From: Candidatus Hodarchaeota archaeon
GTDB lineage: Archaea > Asgardarchaeota > Heimdallarchaeia > Hodarchaeales > Hodarchaeaceae
Assembly (NCBI GenBank): GCA_016840285.1
Contig: JAEOSR010000137.1
Coordinates: 86,513-150,512, forward strand
Direction: 5' to 3'
Length of the DNA stretch: 64,000 bases
Position numbers and translations under genes: made by a program. The notes beneath the pieces are model-generated. The model was not told the origin of the DNA, did not search any database, and saw only the letters and a list, made by a program, of their open reading frames with translations. This document shows, one piece after another, positions 55,998 through 64,000 of the stretch; the stretch's first letter is position 1, and each line of letters begins with the position of its first letter.

Positions 55998-56732
55998 ATG
56001 GATACAGATACTTTAAGAGAGAAATTCATAAGAAGCGAAGAAGCTTTGAGTCGCTTGGGAGACGATACGAAACAATTAGTTTTCACTAGGATTCAAGACT
56101 TGAAAGAATCGAGAGATTATCTTGAAACTCTTATTAAGGAAAAAGAAGCAGTCGATACTCAGATTACAGAACAAGAAGCTAAAATTTCTTCTCTTCAAGA
56201 AGAAATAAATTCACAGGCAAATCTGAAGGAAGAACTAGTCAGGAAGCAATCAAATACCGCAGAAGAGCTTCAGATGAAAAATAATCGGTCAGAGAAAATT
56301 CAAACAGACAAAAATAACCTTTCAGAAGCTATTCAAGCAATTAATGATGAAATAAATAACTTTAAATCTGAAATCACACAAAAAAGAGAGAGGATTGCCT
56401 CTCTGTCAAAAGAAAATCAGAACCTGGAAATCAAATTAAAAACTGAAATTGAAACAAAAGAAGCTGAAAATGCGGAACTAAGAAAAGAACTTGAAACTTT
56501 AAAAGCAAAGAACGCCGTCATTTCATTTCTTCTTGAGGAATCAGCTGAAGATATTCCTGAAGTTGACATTCTTGCAGCAGTAATGAAGCTAGAAAGAACA
56601 TCGAAAGAAGAATTGAAGAAGATGCTTGAAGGACTGATTTCTCCAGTAATAATAACTCGAACTCTTGGACGAATGGCTGAAAAGAATTTACTAAATTATG
56701 ACGAATCTAATGATGTTATCTCGATCCGATAG
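55998..56732 (+). CDS. Coiled-coil protein with C-terminal winged helix (paralogue 2)
   Basis: A 244-residue protein with a coiled coil at about 20-170 and a C-terminal domain VDILAAVMKLERTSKEELKK ending NLLNYDESNDVISIR, which parallels VLEFDESADGVTLLVKI of the upstream gene. The two are probably an old tandem duplication. AmrS follows after 24 bp. Function unknown. Confidence 0.75.
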   Translation: MDTDTLREKFIRSEEALSRLGDDTKQLVFTRIQDLKESRDYLETLIKEKEAVDTQITEQEAKISSLQEEINSQANLKEELVRKQSNTAEELQMKNNRSEKIQTDKNNLSEAIQAINDEINNFKSEITQKRERIASLSKENQNLEIKLKTEIETKEAENAELRKELETLKAKNAVISFLLEESAEDIPEVDILAAVMKLERTSKEELKKMLEGLISPVIITRTLGRMAEKNLLNYDESNDVISIR

Positions 56733-56756
56733 CAGGCCAAAGGTGATACATTCCTT

Positions 56757-57785
56757 TTGTCGAAAGTATTAGCGCAGGAGAACGATTGGGAATTTTATAG
56801 GCCACTGAAATCGGGGAAGTTACAATGTTTAGCTTGTCCCAGACATTGTCAACTTTCAGATGACGAAATCGGTTGGTGTGGGGCACGAGTCAATATAAAA
56901 AGGAAAATTATCCCTCGTACCTATGGTTTAATTTCATCACTTGCAATTGATCCCATTGAAAAGAAGCCTCTTTATCATTTTCTACCAGGAACGGGGATTT
57001 TGTCTATTGGTTCCCATGGATGCAACATGGGTTGTCTCCATTGCCAGAATTACTCCATTTCAGAGAATCGTGATATCTCTTCTCTGAGAAAAATGATGCC
57101 AGAGGAGGTTGTACGAGCAGCTCTTACAAAAAGACTTCCATCGATTGCCTCAACTTATAATGAACCGATGATAGCCTTTGAATATGTACGAGATATTGCA
57201 GAAATTGCGCATAAACACGATTTGAAGATGGTAGTGGTAGATAATGGATATATCACAAAGAGACTGGCCGAAAAATTAGGTTTATTGATCGATGCAGCAA
57301 ATATTGATGTGAAAGGATTCTCATCCGAATTTTACAAGGATCTTTGCAGTTCGCCATCTTGGAAACCAGTACTTAAAACTTGTGAGATTTTCCATAAGCT
57401 GGGTGTTCATTTAGAAATAACAAACCTGGTTATTCCAACAAAAAATGACTCTATGGAAATGATTAGAGAGATGTGTGAGTGGATCTTGAATAGCCTTGAT
57501 CCTAATGTACCTTTACACTTTTCACGCTTTCATCCTGATCACAAACTACGTAACTTACCTCTAACACCTATCAAAACATTAGAAACTGCCTATAATCTAG
57601 CAAAAGATATTGGCCTGAACTACGTCTATCTAGGAAATGTTCGGAGTCATAAAGGCAATGATACATATTGCCATCATTGCAACACTCTTTTAATACAAAG
57701 AGCAGGCTTTTATACAGAGATCCAGAATTTAACAGAAGGTAAATGCGAAAAATGCCAGACCCCCATACCTGGGATTTTTTCTTAA
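56757..57785 (+). CDS. amrS: AmmeMemoRadiSam system radical SAM enzyme (AmrS)
   Basis: Radical SAM protein with the 4Fe-4S motif GCNMGCLHC (C-x3-C-x2-C). The N-terminal cysteine block CLACPRHCQLSDDEIGWCGAR and the C-terminal CHHC...CEKC zinc-like pairs are normal for AmrS. The family is encoded near AMMECR1 and Memo in many genomes, but neither is in this window. Its reaction is not established. The start is TTG, ten bases after AGGTGA. Confidence 0.9.
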   Translation: MSKVLAQENDWEFYRPLKSGKLQCLACPRHCQLSDDEIGWCGARVNIKRKIIPRTYGLISSLAIDPIEKKPLYHFLPGTGILSIGSHGCNMGCLHCQNYSISENRDISSLRKMMPEEVVRAALTKRLPSIASTYNEPMIAFEYVRDIAEIAHKHDLKMVVVDNGYITKRLAEKLGLLIDAANIDVKGFSSEFYKDLCSSPSWKPVLKTCEIFHKLGVHLEITNLVIPTKNDSMEMIREMCEWILNSLDPNVPLHFSRFHPDHKLRNLPLTPIKTLETAYNLAKDIGLNYVYLGNVRSHKGNDTYCHHCNTLLIQRAGFYTEIQNLTEGKCEKCQTPIPGIFS

Positions 57786-57804
57786 TCCGTTTTTCAAAAT
57801 CAAA

Positions 57805-58245
57805 TTAAGCACTCGTTATCAAATAAGGGATTGTAATAATTTTTTTGTCTAAGAGGGAAAAAATTGCGAACTGAGAGTGAGTTCCTTCCTCTCCGCTACC
57901 ACCAATTATCCATAAGTACGGATACGGCCAATATTGCATAAAATAAAGATCTCTTTGGGATGGATATAGTTTTGCTCCCTCAGGATGACTGTGGAATATC
58001 CCGACAAGTATTTCTTTCTTTTCTTCATGGCGTTGGATCTCTCTAAATAACACTTCATAATCTAATGAAAAGCTAGTTGCGGAATTATCCAAATTGGCAA
58101 TAGATACGAAAGATCTTAGTTCAATCCTATTCTTGTCATGTATCCCAAAACAGAGACCAACGACTTCAATTTTCAAACGTTTGGCAAGGAGACTTATTAT
58201 TTGATGATAAACTGTTTCAGATAATACTGCTTCTTTTTTATCCAA
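57805..58245 (-). CDS. JAMM/MPN+ metalloprotease
   Basis: A 146-residue protein with a full JAMM zinc site: Glu27 in IEVVGL, His85 and His87 in FHSHPEG, Ser96 and Asp99 in PSQRDL. Members of the family remove ubiquitin or SAMP-like modifiers (Rpn11, archaeal HvJAMM1). It is 80 bp downstream of the beta-CASP nuclease gene in the same direction. No ubiquitin-like gene is in the window, so the substrate is unknown. Confidence 0.9.
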   Translation of the reverse strand: MDKKEAVLSETVYHQIISLLAKRLKIEVVGLCFGIHDKNRIELRSFVSIANLDNSATSFSLDYEVLFREIQRHEEKKEILVGIFHSHPEGAKLYPSQRDLYFMQYWPYPYLWIIGGSGEEGTHSQFAIFSLLDKKIITIPYLITSA

Positions 58246-58325
58246 TATTTACTCCCTCTTTTTTTATCTTATAGGTAAAAAACTTAGTTATAAAACAGAA
58301 TATTAGGGTATTTCCTTGTAATCCT

Positions 58326-59708
58326 TCATGGATAGTCGTGTAAAACTTCTTTGGAGGATAATATTGCGATATCCTGTTCAAATCCCTCAAGCGCCCGAGA
58401 ATAGGCTTGTTGAGCTTCAGGCGCTCCATGAATCGCATAAACAAAAGAGGGTGAGCTGTAGCGTACCATTTGGATGAGTCCATCTAATGATGTATGACCT
58501 GAAAACTCAAACTTTTTCACCTCTAAAGCCAATGATACGTCGAAAAAACGCCCGAATCCATTGTCTAGGGTTAGCTCTTTTTTCCCAGATACAATATCCG
58601 CCCCAAGAGTTCCCTCGACTTGATATCCAACGATGTATAACCCATTGAGAGAATTATTTCCTCCGTATCGGAGATAATCATAAACAGGGCCACCCTCAAG
58701 CATTCCTGATGTAGTTAAAATTATACTCCTGTTTTCTTGAGATATCAACTTTTCTCGTTTCTTTCCTCTCTTACCTGTATAGGATACTTCATCAATTGTT
58801 TTAAGCCCTTCATGTTCGAATGGAGTACGATATCCTCTTTCTTTTAGTTCTATAAGAATACGTGGTGAAACCCATTTCTCATTCAAATATTTTTGATAAA
58901 TCATGTTCATATCTAGGATCATTCCGTCTATATAGAGGGGAAACTTATGAAGAAAGGAATCAAAATCACTCGTGAGGTATGCTTGTATTTCCTGGCTTCT
59001 ACCCAATGCAAAAGAGGGAATGATTGCTTTCCCACCACGTGAGTAACAGTTTAACAATGATTTTGTCAGGTTTGATGTGGCTAGTTTTCTACTACTGCTT
59101 ATTTTTCGATTAGCGTTCGTCGTTTCAGTCAATAATACATCTATCGGTTCATCTGGATCGGGATATACAATAGGATCATGATAAGGGGTTTTAGCATTAT
59201 TGAAGTCCCCGGTATAAAGAATTAATGTACCCTCCCAATCGAGGAGAATGCAAGCGCTACCTAATATATGGCTAGCATCAAGAAATTTTGCTGTGATTCC
59301 ATCTGTAAGCGAAAATTTTTGGTGATATTGATGTGTGCTAGTTTTTGCGAGTGCTGAATGTAAGTGGGAGATACCATAATGATGAGGGCCTTCAATTTTC
59401 AAATGGTCTTTCCACAATATCTCCGTAATGTCCTTTGTGGGGGTTGTACAGTGTACTAATCCTTGATAACCAGCCCGATAAAGCGCGGGAATGTAGGCAG
59501 AATGATCAATATGGGCATGAGATAGTAATACAGAATCAATTTCGTGGCTAAATGCATCCACTCCTTCAGGTGGTGTTGAAAGCAGTCCAGTCCTACGAGG
59601 ATGGAGTTGTATCCCAGCATCTAAGAGAATTCTATGGTCACGATCGGAAATCATGACACAAGATTTTCCCACCGAATCTGCTGCGCCAAATACTGTGATC
59701 TCTAACAT
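58326..59708 (-). CDS. Beta-CASP metallo-beta-lactamase ribonuclease (aCPSF2-like)
   Basis: A 460-residue protein. MBL motifs LLSHAHIDHSAYIPAL (HxHxDH), ASHILGSACILLD and YTGDFNN precede the beta-CASP segments (IIPSFALGRSQEI, ILTTSGMLEGGPV) and the final His in FSGHTSLDGL and AIHGAPEA. It lacks the N-terminal KH domains of aCPSF1, so it fits the aCPSF2 or aRNase J group; aCPSF2 is preferred. It acts in RNA processing and decay. Confidence 0.88.
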   Translation of the reverse strand: MLEITVFGAADSVGKSCVMISDRDHRILLDAGIQLHPRRTGLLSTPPEGVDAFSHEIDSVLLSHAHIDHSAYIPALYRAGYQGLVHCTTPTKDITEILWKDHLKIEGPHHYGISHLHSALAKTSTHQYHQKFSLTDGITAKFLDASHILGSACILLDWEGTLILYTGDFNNAKTPYHDPIVYPDPDEPIDVLLTETTNANRKISSSRKLATSNLTKSLLNCYSRGGKAIIPSFALGRSQEIQAYLTSDFDSFLHKFPLYIDGMILDMNMIYQKYLNEKWVSPRILIELKERGYRTPFEHEGLKTIDEVSYTGKRGKKREKLISQENRSIILTTSGMLEGGPVYDYLRYGGNNSLNGLYIVGYQVEGTLGADIVSGKKELTLDNGFGRFFDVSLALEVKKFEFSGHTSLDGLIQMVRYSSPSFVYAIHGAPEAQQAYSRALEGFEQDIAILSSKEVLHDYP

Positions 59709-59931
59709 ATTTTAATTGGTCTCCATGAATGTTTCTTGATGGGAAACATCAAGCTCCCTTTGGAGAAAGAAATTTTGTATTTTTGCTTTCAGAAAACAGA
59801 AAGTTACCAAAAATTGTGATTAAGCAATTGGTACAGGATGAGGCTGATCTAACTGAGTGTTATCATAGTTAACTGTTCCACCAAGGAAAAGCCTAAAAGC
59901 TCAATTGAGGTATCGAATATATCGAGTGAAA

Positions 59932-60642
59932 ATGGCAGTAGACCCTCAACAAGTTCCCCTTTCAGGAATACCTATCGGTATTTTCTTGATGTTTATTGGA
60001 TCATTACTCGAGTTTCCTGAACTTTACAATCTTGGCTTCCTTATTTTCATAATTTCTGTTACACTCGTGTTTCTACAATGGTTGATGAGTGGAGGTGCTG
60101 TTGAACTTCTCAATTGGTTTCCTATTATAATAATTCTCACAATAATCCTAACTTTAGGCAGTGATTTTGTGTCTCAGTCAGCTGAAACGCAAGTTTTTAC
60201 TTGGCCACTAATAATAATCATATTGATTATTATAATCGCTTTCTTCAGCACACAAGGTGGTGATCTGAGTTTTATCATCCCCTTTTTACCAGTAGTACTT
60301 GGTATAGGACTTTTGGGATTCATAAGCGGCTTATTATTCTGGAATGACCCCATCCGTGGATTAGCTTATAGTATCGGTGTATTAGGTGTTTTTATCATGC
60401 TAATTTGGCTTAGAGTTCGGGGATCACAGAAAAAAATACCTGTTGCTGGAGATAAAACGCATTTAATTGGAAAAAATGGAAAAACAATTTCTCTTGTCTC
60501 TCCAAAACAGGAAGGGCGAGTAAGAATAGGGGGAGCTATTTGGAAAGCACAATCGGAAATTCCAATCGATGAGAATGAGTCGGTCGTGGTCGTAGGAATC
60601 GCAGAAAACGAACTAATCTTGAAAATTGAACCGCTAGGATGA
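59932..60642 (+). CDS. NfeD-like membrane protein
   Basis: A 236-residue protein with five to six membrane helices in the first 150 residues and a C-terminal OB-fold NfeD domain (HLIGKNGKTISLVSPKQEGRV then VVVVGIAENELILKIEP). NfeD proteins pair with stomatins and a ClpP-type protease; none is adjacent. The start is taken as ATG 59932; an in-frame TTG at 59905 precedes it. Confidence 0.82.
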   Translation: MAVDPQQVPLSGIPIGIFLMFIGSLLEFPELYNLGFLIFIISVTLVFLQWLMSGGAVELLNWFPIIIILTIILTLGSDFVSQSAETQVFTWPLIIIILIIIIAFFSTQGGDLSFIIPFLPVVLGIGLLGFISGLLFWNDPIRGLAYSIGVLGVFIMLIWLRVRGSQKKIPVAGDKTHLIGKNGKTISLVSPKQEGRVRIGGAIWKAQSEIPIDENESVVVVGIAENELILKIEPLG

Positions 60643-60828
60643 TTCCCTTTTCCAAGCTTAGATTTTTTAACAAGATTAATCTGACTTATTATTGCATTTT
60701 TTGGGAACGTTTCGTTGGTTGTTGCACATCTTTCTTTTTTTTAGGCGCTATCTTAGATAAAGCGGACGGATTCGTTGATAATTCTGGTCACGCTCCTCTC
60801 TTCCTAAAAAAGCTTGTGTGTGAATATG

Positions 60829-60844
60829 CGTCGGAATTCCGACG
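60829..60844. repeat. 16-bp perfect palindrome
   Basis: CGTCGGAATTCCGACG is fully self-complementary. Its G+C is much higher than its surroundings. It could be a protein binding site or the base of a cruciform. Confidence 0.5.
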
Positions 60845-61124
60845 TGTTACGCGTCTGTTATCTAAAAAATATCAAAATATTTTCCCATAACAATTAACCA
60901 AAATTCATTACTGTACTTTTTCTCCATGTGGTACCGCTTCTGAATAAGCATTGTTTAAGGGTTAAGATTACCCACACTAGATAATTCAGCTAAGGATTTC
61001 TGGTAAAAACACCCATAAACCTAAATACAACGTTTAGAAAAAAGAAAATTTTAGAAAGAAGTCTTACAATATATCCAGGTTATTAAAATTTCACATGATC
61101 CGTATTCAGGAATTGTTGTAAATC

Positions 61125-61170
61125 ATTCCTAAAACAAATCTATTTAGGAGGATATCGTTGGTATTACACA
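61125..61170. repeat. 46-nt imperfect direct repeat, copy 1
   Basis: Begins ATTCCTAAAACAAAT and ends TCGTTGGTATTACACA. Copy 2 is at 62997-63043 in the same orientation; 16 bases at the right end are identical and about 80 percent overall. Confidence 0.7.
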
Positions 61171-61332
61171 CGAACCTCCGTATATTCCATTGAAATGTGT
61201 ATTGAATCGAAGTATAAAGGAATCTAATGAGGAGTAGCAGTTAAGCATTTGAAATAACTTTATACCTTTCCTTTTTTATGGACATCTATCCTTATTTTAA
61301 GAAAAGACAATAGGTTAGTTAAAGATAAGAGA

Positions 61333-62262
61333 TCATTTCCTAATAGGAGCTCCACAACATTTTTTATACTTTTTCCCACTCTTACAAGGACAAGGATCAT
61401 TTCGTCCAATTTTTTTCCCTGTTTTATCACGGATTCTTGAAGGTAATACTGATTTTGGAGAAGGTTTTTCTAAAAAAATTTTAGGTTCCTTTTTTGGTTT
61501 CACCTTCTCTTGTTTTCGAGGTTGGAAACATGCCCACCAATTCATTTGAGCTATAACATTATCAACAAGTTCATATTGACGTTTTTTTGAGGAATGTTCT
61601 AATTGAGCATTTAACCCACGTTTTAACGCTCGATCAATATCAGGTCTTCCAATAAAAGATTGAGCAACAAAATTATCTTGAAATGCCCCATCAATATTTT
61701 TCATCAGTTCTTCAGGATAGAGATCACAACTACAACTGACTAATGCATTCCAGACATGTGAATAATTGCGTTCCAATTTACCCTGATATAATGATTTGAA
61801 ATATGATACAACTTCCTTTCGTTCGAGTAAGTTATTAAGCACCATTGCCACTAGCGCTCTCAAACATGATCCTCTCACATATTCATTCACTTTTCTATTT
61901 TCGATTAGGTTCTTAATCAAGTCAATATTCCCGTTGTATACGGAGGCCAGAATACCAGGTAGATCCTCAGTTATTATATCATCAAAGAGGGAATCTAAAA
62001 AAGTAATTGGTTTTGAAAAAAGCTGAATTACTAAGGGATATGCTTTCGGTTCCCGAAATTGAGCTAAGAGAAATAGGGCATAGGTTGGTGCAAAATAATC
62101 TGGGTCTTTGTGTAATTCATGAATATTTTTAATTGTGTGCTCTAATATTTTTAATAATTCTGGAATAATTTCATTTCTTCGATTAATAGCGACTAGTAAC
62201 ACTTCTTTCGGAAATTTTCCTTTATTGAACTTTAATTCTTCTAAAATCTCTTTAATTTTCAG
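61333..62262 (-). CDS. DUF1186-like protein with SEC-C zinc motif, CTG start
   Basis: The C-terminus is a SEC-C zinc finger: [19 protein letters not shown]. The rest is an alpha-helical repeat domain resembling DUF1186. The frame from GTG 62202 lacks the conserved start; upstream the same frame reads [20 protein letters not shown], typical of the family, and the only start before the in-frame stop at about 62277 is CTG 62262. AGAAGGG lies six bases before it. The protein is then 309 residues. Function unknown. Confidence 0.85.
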   Translation of the reverse strand: MKIKEILEELKFNKGKFPKEVLLVAINRRNEIIPELLKILEHTIKNIHELHKDPDYFAPTYALFLLAQFREPKAYPLVIQLFSKPITFLDSLFDDIITEDLPGILASVYNGNIDLIKNLIENRKVNEYVRGSCLRALVAMVLNNLLERKEVVSYFKSLYQGKLERNYSHVWNALVSCSCDLYPEELMKNIDGAFQDNFVAQSFIGRPDIDRALKRGLNAQLEHSSKKRQYELVDNVIAQMNWWACFQPRKQEKVKPKKEPKIFLEKPSPKSVLPSRIRDKTGKKIGRNDPCPCKSGKKYKKCCGAPIRK

Positions 62263-62349
62263 ATGAAACCCTTCTGGCTAAATAAATTTCAACATGTATT
62301 CAGAATACTTGTAAATAGCATGAGAGAAATCAATAATAAAGATAGGATG

Positions 62350-62621
62350 TTAGTTAAAGACAGAAGCATTTAAGATAGTAATCCGAACCACTTTTTCTTT
62401 CTGATTTAAACCCAAAATGTCGTTTTCATTAGCTTCTAGAATATCACTATCTATAGCTTCAGCATTTGATTCAAAATGTGCATATAGAACATCAGCTTCT
62501 ACATCATAACCCATTCTTATAATCTTTTGGGGTATAATGATAAAGCATATTTAGCAGCCATTCTATTAATTATTCCAGTTGCATCAATTTGCATTCGAAT
62601 CAAAGGTTTAGTTTTTTCCAT
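62350..62621 (-). pseudogene. DUF2283-like small protein, probably frameshifted
   Basis: An intact frame from ATG 62514 to 62350 (54 residues) reads GYDVEADVLYAHFESNAEAI, the DUF2283 signature, and ends VVRITILNASVFN. Upstream, the frame from ATG 62621 (MEKTKPLIRMQIDATGIINR) ends at a stop but joins the DUF2283 frame in sense if one base is added in a run of four G (62529-62532, plus strand). DUF2283 proteins often neighbour toxin-like genes. Confidence 0.6.
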
Positions 62622-62904
62622 TTCTTCATTTTCCTAGAGATAGGATGAGAAGTAATCACGAATCCTTCATTATTGATAATTTTAGTTAAACTATCAAGTA
62701 GTCTGTAAGAAAATTGATAAATTCTCTTATAAATATGTATTAGTTAGTAAATTCATTCAAAAACAAGTGGTCGGGAGTTTTAACACTATTTACTAAATGA
62801 TTCTTAAAATCTTTCATCTCTGGATGTGCTTCAATAATGTGATTCCATCTCTCATCAGTTAACCTTATCTTAACGTTTAAACTAGCAACTTTGATTACTT
62901 TGAT
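62600..62904 (-). pseudogene. Broken toxin-like gene (LTDERWxHIIExHPEM family)
   Basis: On the minus strand the first part reads VKIRLTDERWNHIIEAHPEM and continues to a stop at 62740. The second part, in another frame, reads IYKRIYQFSYRLLDSLTKII and ends at 62600 after FVITSHPISRKMKKWKK. No ATG, GTG, TTG or CTG precedes the first part, although AAAGGTGA is in place at about 62912-62919, so the start codon may be mutated. The family resembles short toxin-like proteins encoded beside DUF2283 genes. Clearly degraded. Confidence 0.55.
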
Positions 62905-62996
62905 GGAATTTCACCTTTCTATGGTTTTTGTCAGTAATTTACTGCTTATAAGAGAATAATAGTAACAAATATGCCTATTATACATTAATAAAAATT

Positions 62997-63043
62997 ATTC
63001 CTAAATCAAATTTTTTTAGAAACTAATTCGTTGGTATTACACA
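62997..63043. repeat. 46-nt imperfect direct repeat, copy 2
   Basis: Begins ATTCCTAAATCAAAT and ends TCGTTGGTATTACACA; partner of 61125-61170. The two copies bracket the DUF1186-like/SEC-C gene and the broken DUF2283/toxin-like pair. Confidence 0.7.
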
Positions 63044-63078
63044 AGTTGTAAATTCTTAGAAACTATTCATTAAGATAG

Positions 63079-63921
63079 TTAAAGATCGATATTCATGAAC
63101 TCTCTCTCTAATAAAATAACGTCACGAGGGGTCAAACCATCCAAGAGATTTTGTGGTTGATCATACCAACTATTCATCTCTTCAATGAGGATTTCTTGAA
63201 TCTTTGGTGAGTTCTCTTCGTACTTTTTTATTAGCTCTCTCCTTTTTAGAAATAATAATGGTTCGAGTGTTCTAGTAAGATCATTTTCTAATAAACCAAC
63301 ATATTGTACTGAAGAGATATCTTGAGGATAAAGATACAAGGCTAACCCTTTTCTATCCAACCAGTTATAATAGTTTGCTTCCCAGGCTGGATTCTTGTCC
63401 CAGAAAAAGCCAGATCCTTTGTAATTGTTACAATGCTTAATAAAAAAAGGTTCATCATCCTTTAAACTTTTTACGAAAAGATTTAATTCTTCAGGTATCA
63501 ATTTCCAAGAATACATTGCACGATATAAGAAAATAAGCGCTCTTAGGGCTTGCCTTTTTTCTTGAACTGAACCATAATACTTTCTAATAAAACGATCGAA
63601 AATAAAATTAAGGACCTTGTCTTCAACCATCTCAGATGCTTCAGTTCCATAATGATAAAGTGCTTCGTCTAAGAAAAAACTAATAATGTTCAGATAAACG
63701 ATTTTTCCTTTTTGATGAGAAGGATTATTCATTAAAGTCTTTGTAAGAGCATTAAAAATCTTTTTATGTTTGTTTTCAGCAATATCTTGATATTGCTCAA
63801 GAGATAATCCGTTATAGCGATCTTTTTCGAGTTTGTCAAGAATAGTAAATGAGAAATCTTTGAACTCTTCTTTATTTAACGAATGCTTAAGAGCTTCGGC
63901 CTTTGGGGTCAATAGAACCAT
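63079..63921 (-). CDS. Helical protein of unknown function
   Basis: A 280-residue, largely alpha-helical protein. I do not recognise a family. The C-terminal WYDQPQNLLDGLTPRDVILLE resembles the W-x-x-x-P-x-x-x-L-x-G-x-T-P-x-x tail of some SEC-C/MbcA-type accessory proteins, which would suit its neighbours. No membrane segments. It reads away from the window's right edge. Confidence 0.6.
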   Translation of the reverse strand: MVLLTPKAEALKHSLNKEEFKDFSFTILDKLEKDRYNGLSLEQYQDIAENKHKKIFNALTKTLMNNPSHQKGKIVYLNIISFFLDEALYHYGTEASEMVEDKVLNFIFDRFIRKYYGSVQEKRQALRALIFLYRAMYSWKLIPEELNLFVKSLKDDEPFFIKHCNNYKGSGFFWDKNPAWEANYYNWLDRKGLALYLYPQDISSVQYVGLLENDLTRTLEPLLFLKRRELIKKYEENSPKIQEILIEEMNSWYDQPQNLLDGLTPRDVILLEREFMNIDL

Positions 63922-64000
63922 CGATATAACCTATATGAATGTTTTATGAATAGGTTTTAAGACCATTTTTATTAGAATGATGAGTGAGTCGTATTTAGTA

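Larger units (their letters stand above)
60643..61332. other. Non-coding region with palindrome and direct repeat
   Basis: No convincing gene in about 690 bp. A frame 60639-60890 overlaps the NfeD stop codon but is compositionally poor. The region contains a 16-bp palindrome (60829-60844) and copy 1 of a 46-nt repeat (61125-61170). Confidence 0.4.

Noticed and set aside
58238..58483. 81-codon minus-strand frame at the end of the beta-CASP gene
   Set aside because: Out-of-frame overlap with the intact beta-CASP coding sequence, no SD.
60639..60890. 83-codon frame overlapping the NfeD stop codon
   Set aside because: The ATGA overlap looks operon-like, but composition is poor (T-runs giving FFFLG) and a 16-bp palindrome lies within it; kept as non-coding.
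1..64000. CRISPR arrays, insertion sequences, prophage genes
   Set aside because: No regularly spaced repeats, transposase or phage structural gene was seen in the window.

Overview
The window is an A+T-rich stretch of an archaeal chromosome packed with informational genes: TBP, TFB, TFS, RNA polymerase subunits Rpo7 and Rpo8, Spt4, the C/D-box RNP proteins fibrillarin and Nop5, Cbf5, Kae1/Bud32, TmcA, Cdc48 and archaeal ribosomal proteins. Rpo8, eL14 and eL41 together with AN1 zinc-finger, RING-like and JAMM proteins point to the Asgard/TACK side of the archaea; an Asgard archaeon is my best guess (inference; no 16S is present). Four tRNA genes are present and three contain introns.

Layout: 0-8 kb holds nucleoside diphosphate kinase, a membrane pyrophosphatase and the operon rpo7-spt4-dephospho-CoA kinase-eS24-eS31-kae1-bud32-PAC2. 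8-20 kb carries a cis-prenyltransferase, tRNA-Leu(GAG), Lsm-rpo8, TFS, nop5-fibrillarin, an M50 protease/AN1 zinc-finger pair, a glycosyltransferase, NnrDE and divergent tbp/tfb. 20-27 kb is more accessory: an orphan ABC ATPase, winged-helix proteins, an archaeosortase, Sec61-beta, a four-CBS protein and a SPOUT methyltransferase. 27-38 kb has tRNA-Leu(CAA), A-ATPase subunit D, a truncated S10 block (uL3-uL4-uL23-uL2), an EndA-like protein with a PIN-ATPase, a 10-TM protein with a proline-rich tail, tRNA-Ser(GGA) and uS13-uS4-uS11.

38-54 kb carries a methyltransferase, Cbf5-eL14, tRNA-Thr(CGT) with two introns, thioredoxin, the tiny eL41, an MBL hydrolase, an asparagine-synthase-like protein, a CDP-alcohol phosphotransferase, a membrane helical-repeat/RING-like protein, TmcA and the hsp20-cdc48-PAC2-ArsR cluster. 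54-64 kb holds paired coiled-coil/winged-helix proteins, AmrS, a beta-CASP nuclease with a JAMM protease, an NfeD-like protein, and a degraded accessory patch (DUF1186-like/SEC-C, DUF2283-like, broken toxin-like gene).

The most notable signals are: (i) three genes (rpl23, tmcA, DUF1186-like/SEC-C) whose conserved N-termini can only be reached from a CTG start codon, two of them with ideal Shine-Dalgarno spacing, plus one glycosyltransferase whose SD points to ATT; (ii) a tRNA-Thr with a second, textbook bulge-helix-bulge intron inside the T-loop, and a tRNA-Leu with an intron in the anticodon stem, in the same window as an EndA paralogue that has lost its catalytic histidine; (iii) membrane and soluble proteins with AN1, RING-like and JAMM domains scattered through the region; (iv) several small accessory genes broken by frameshifts.
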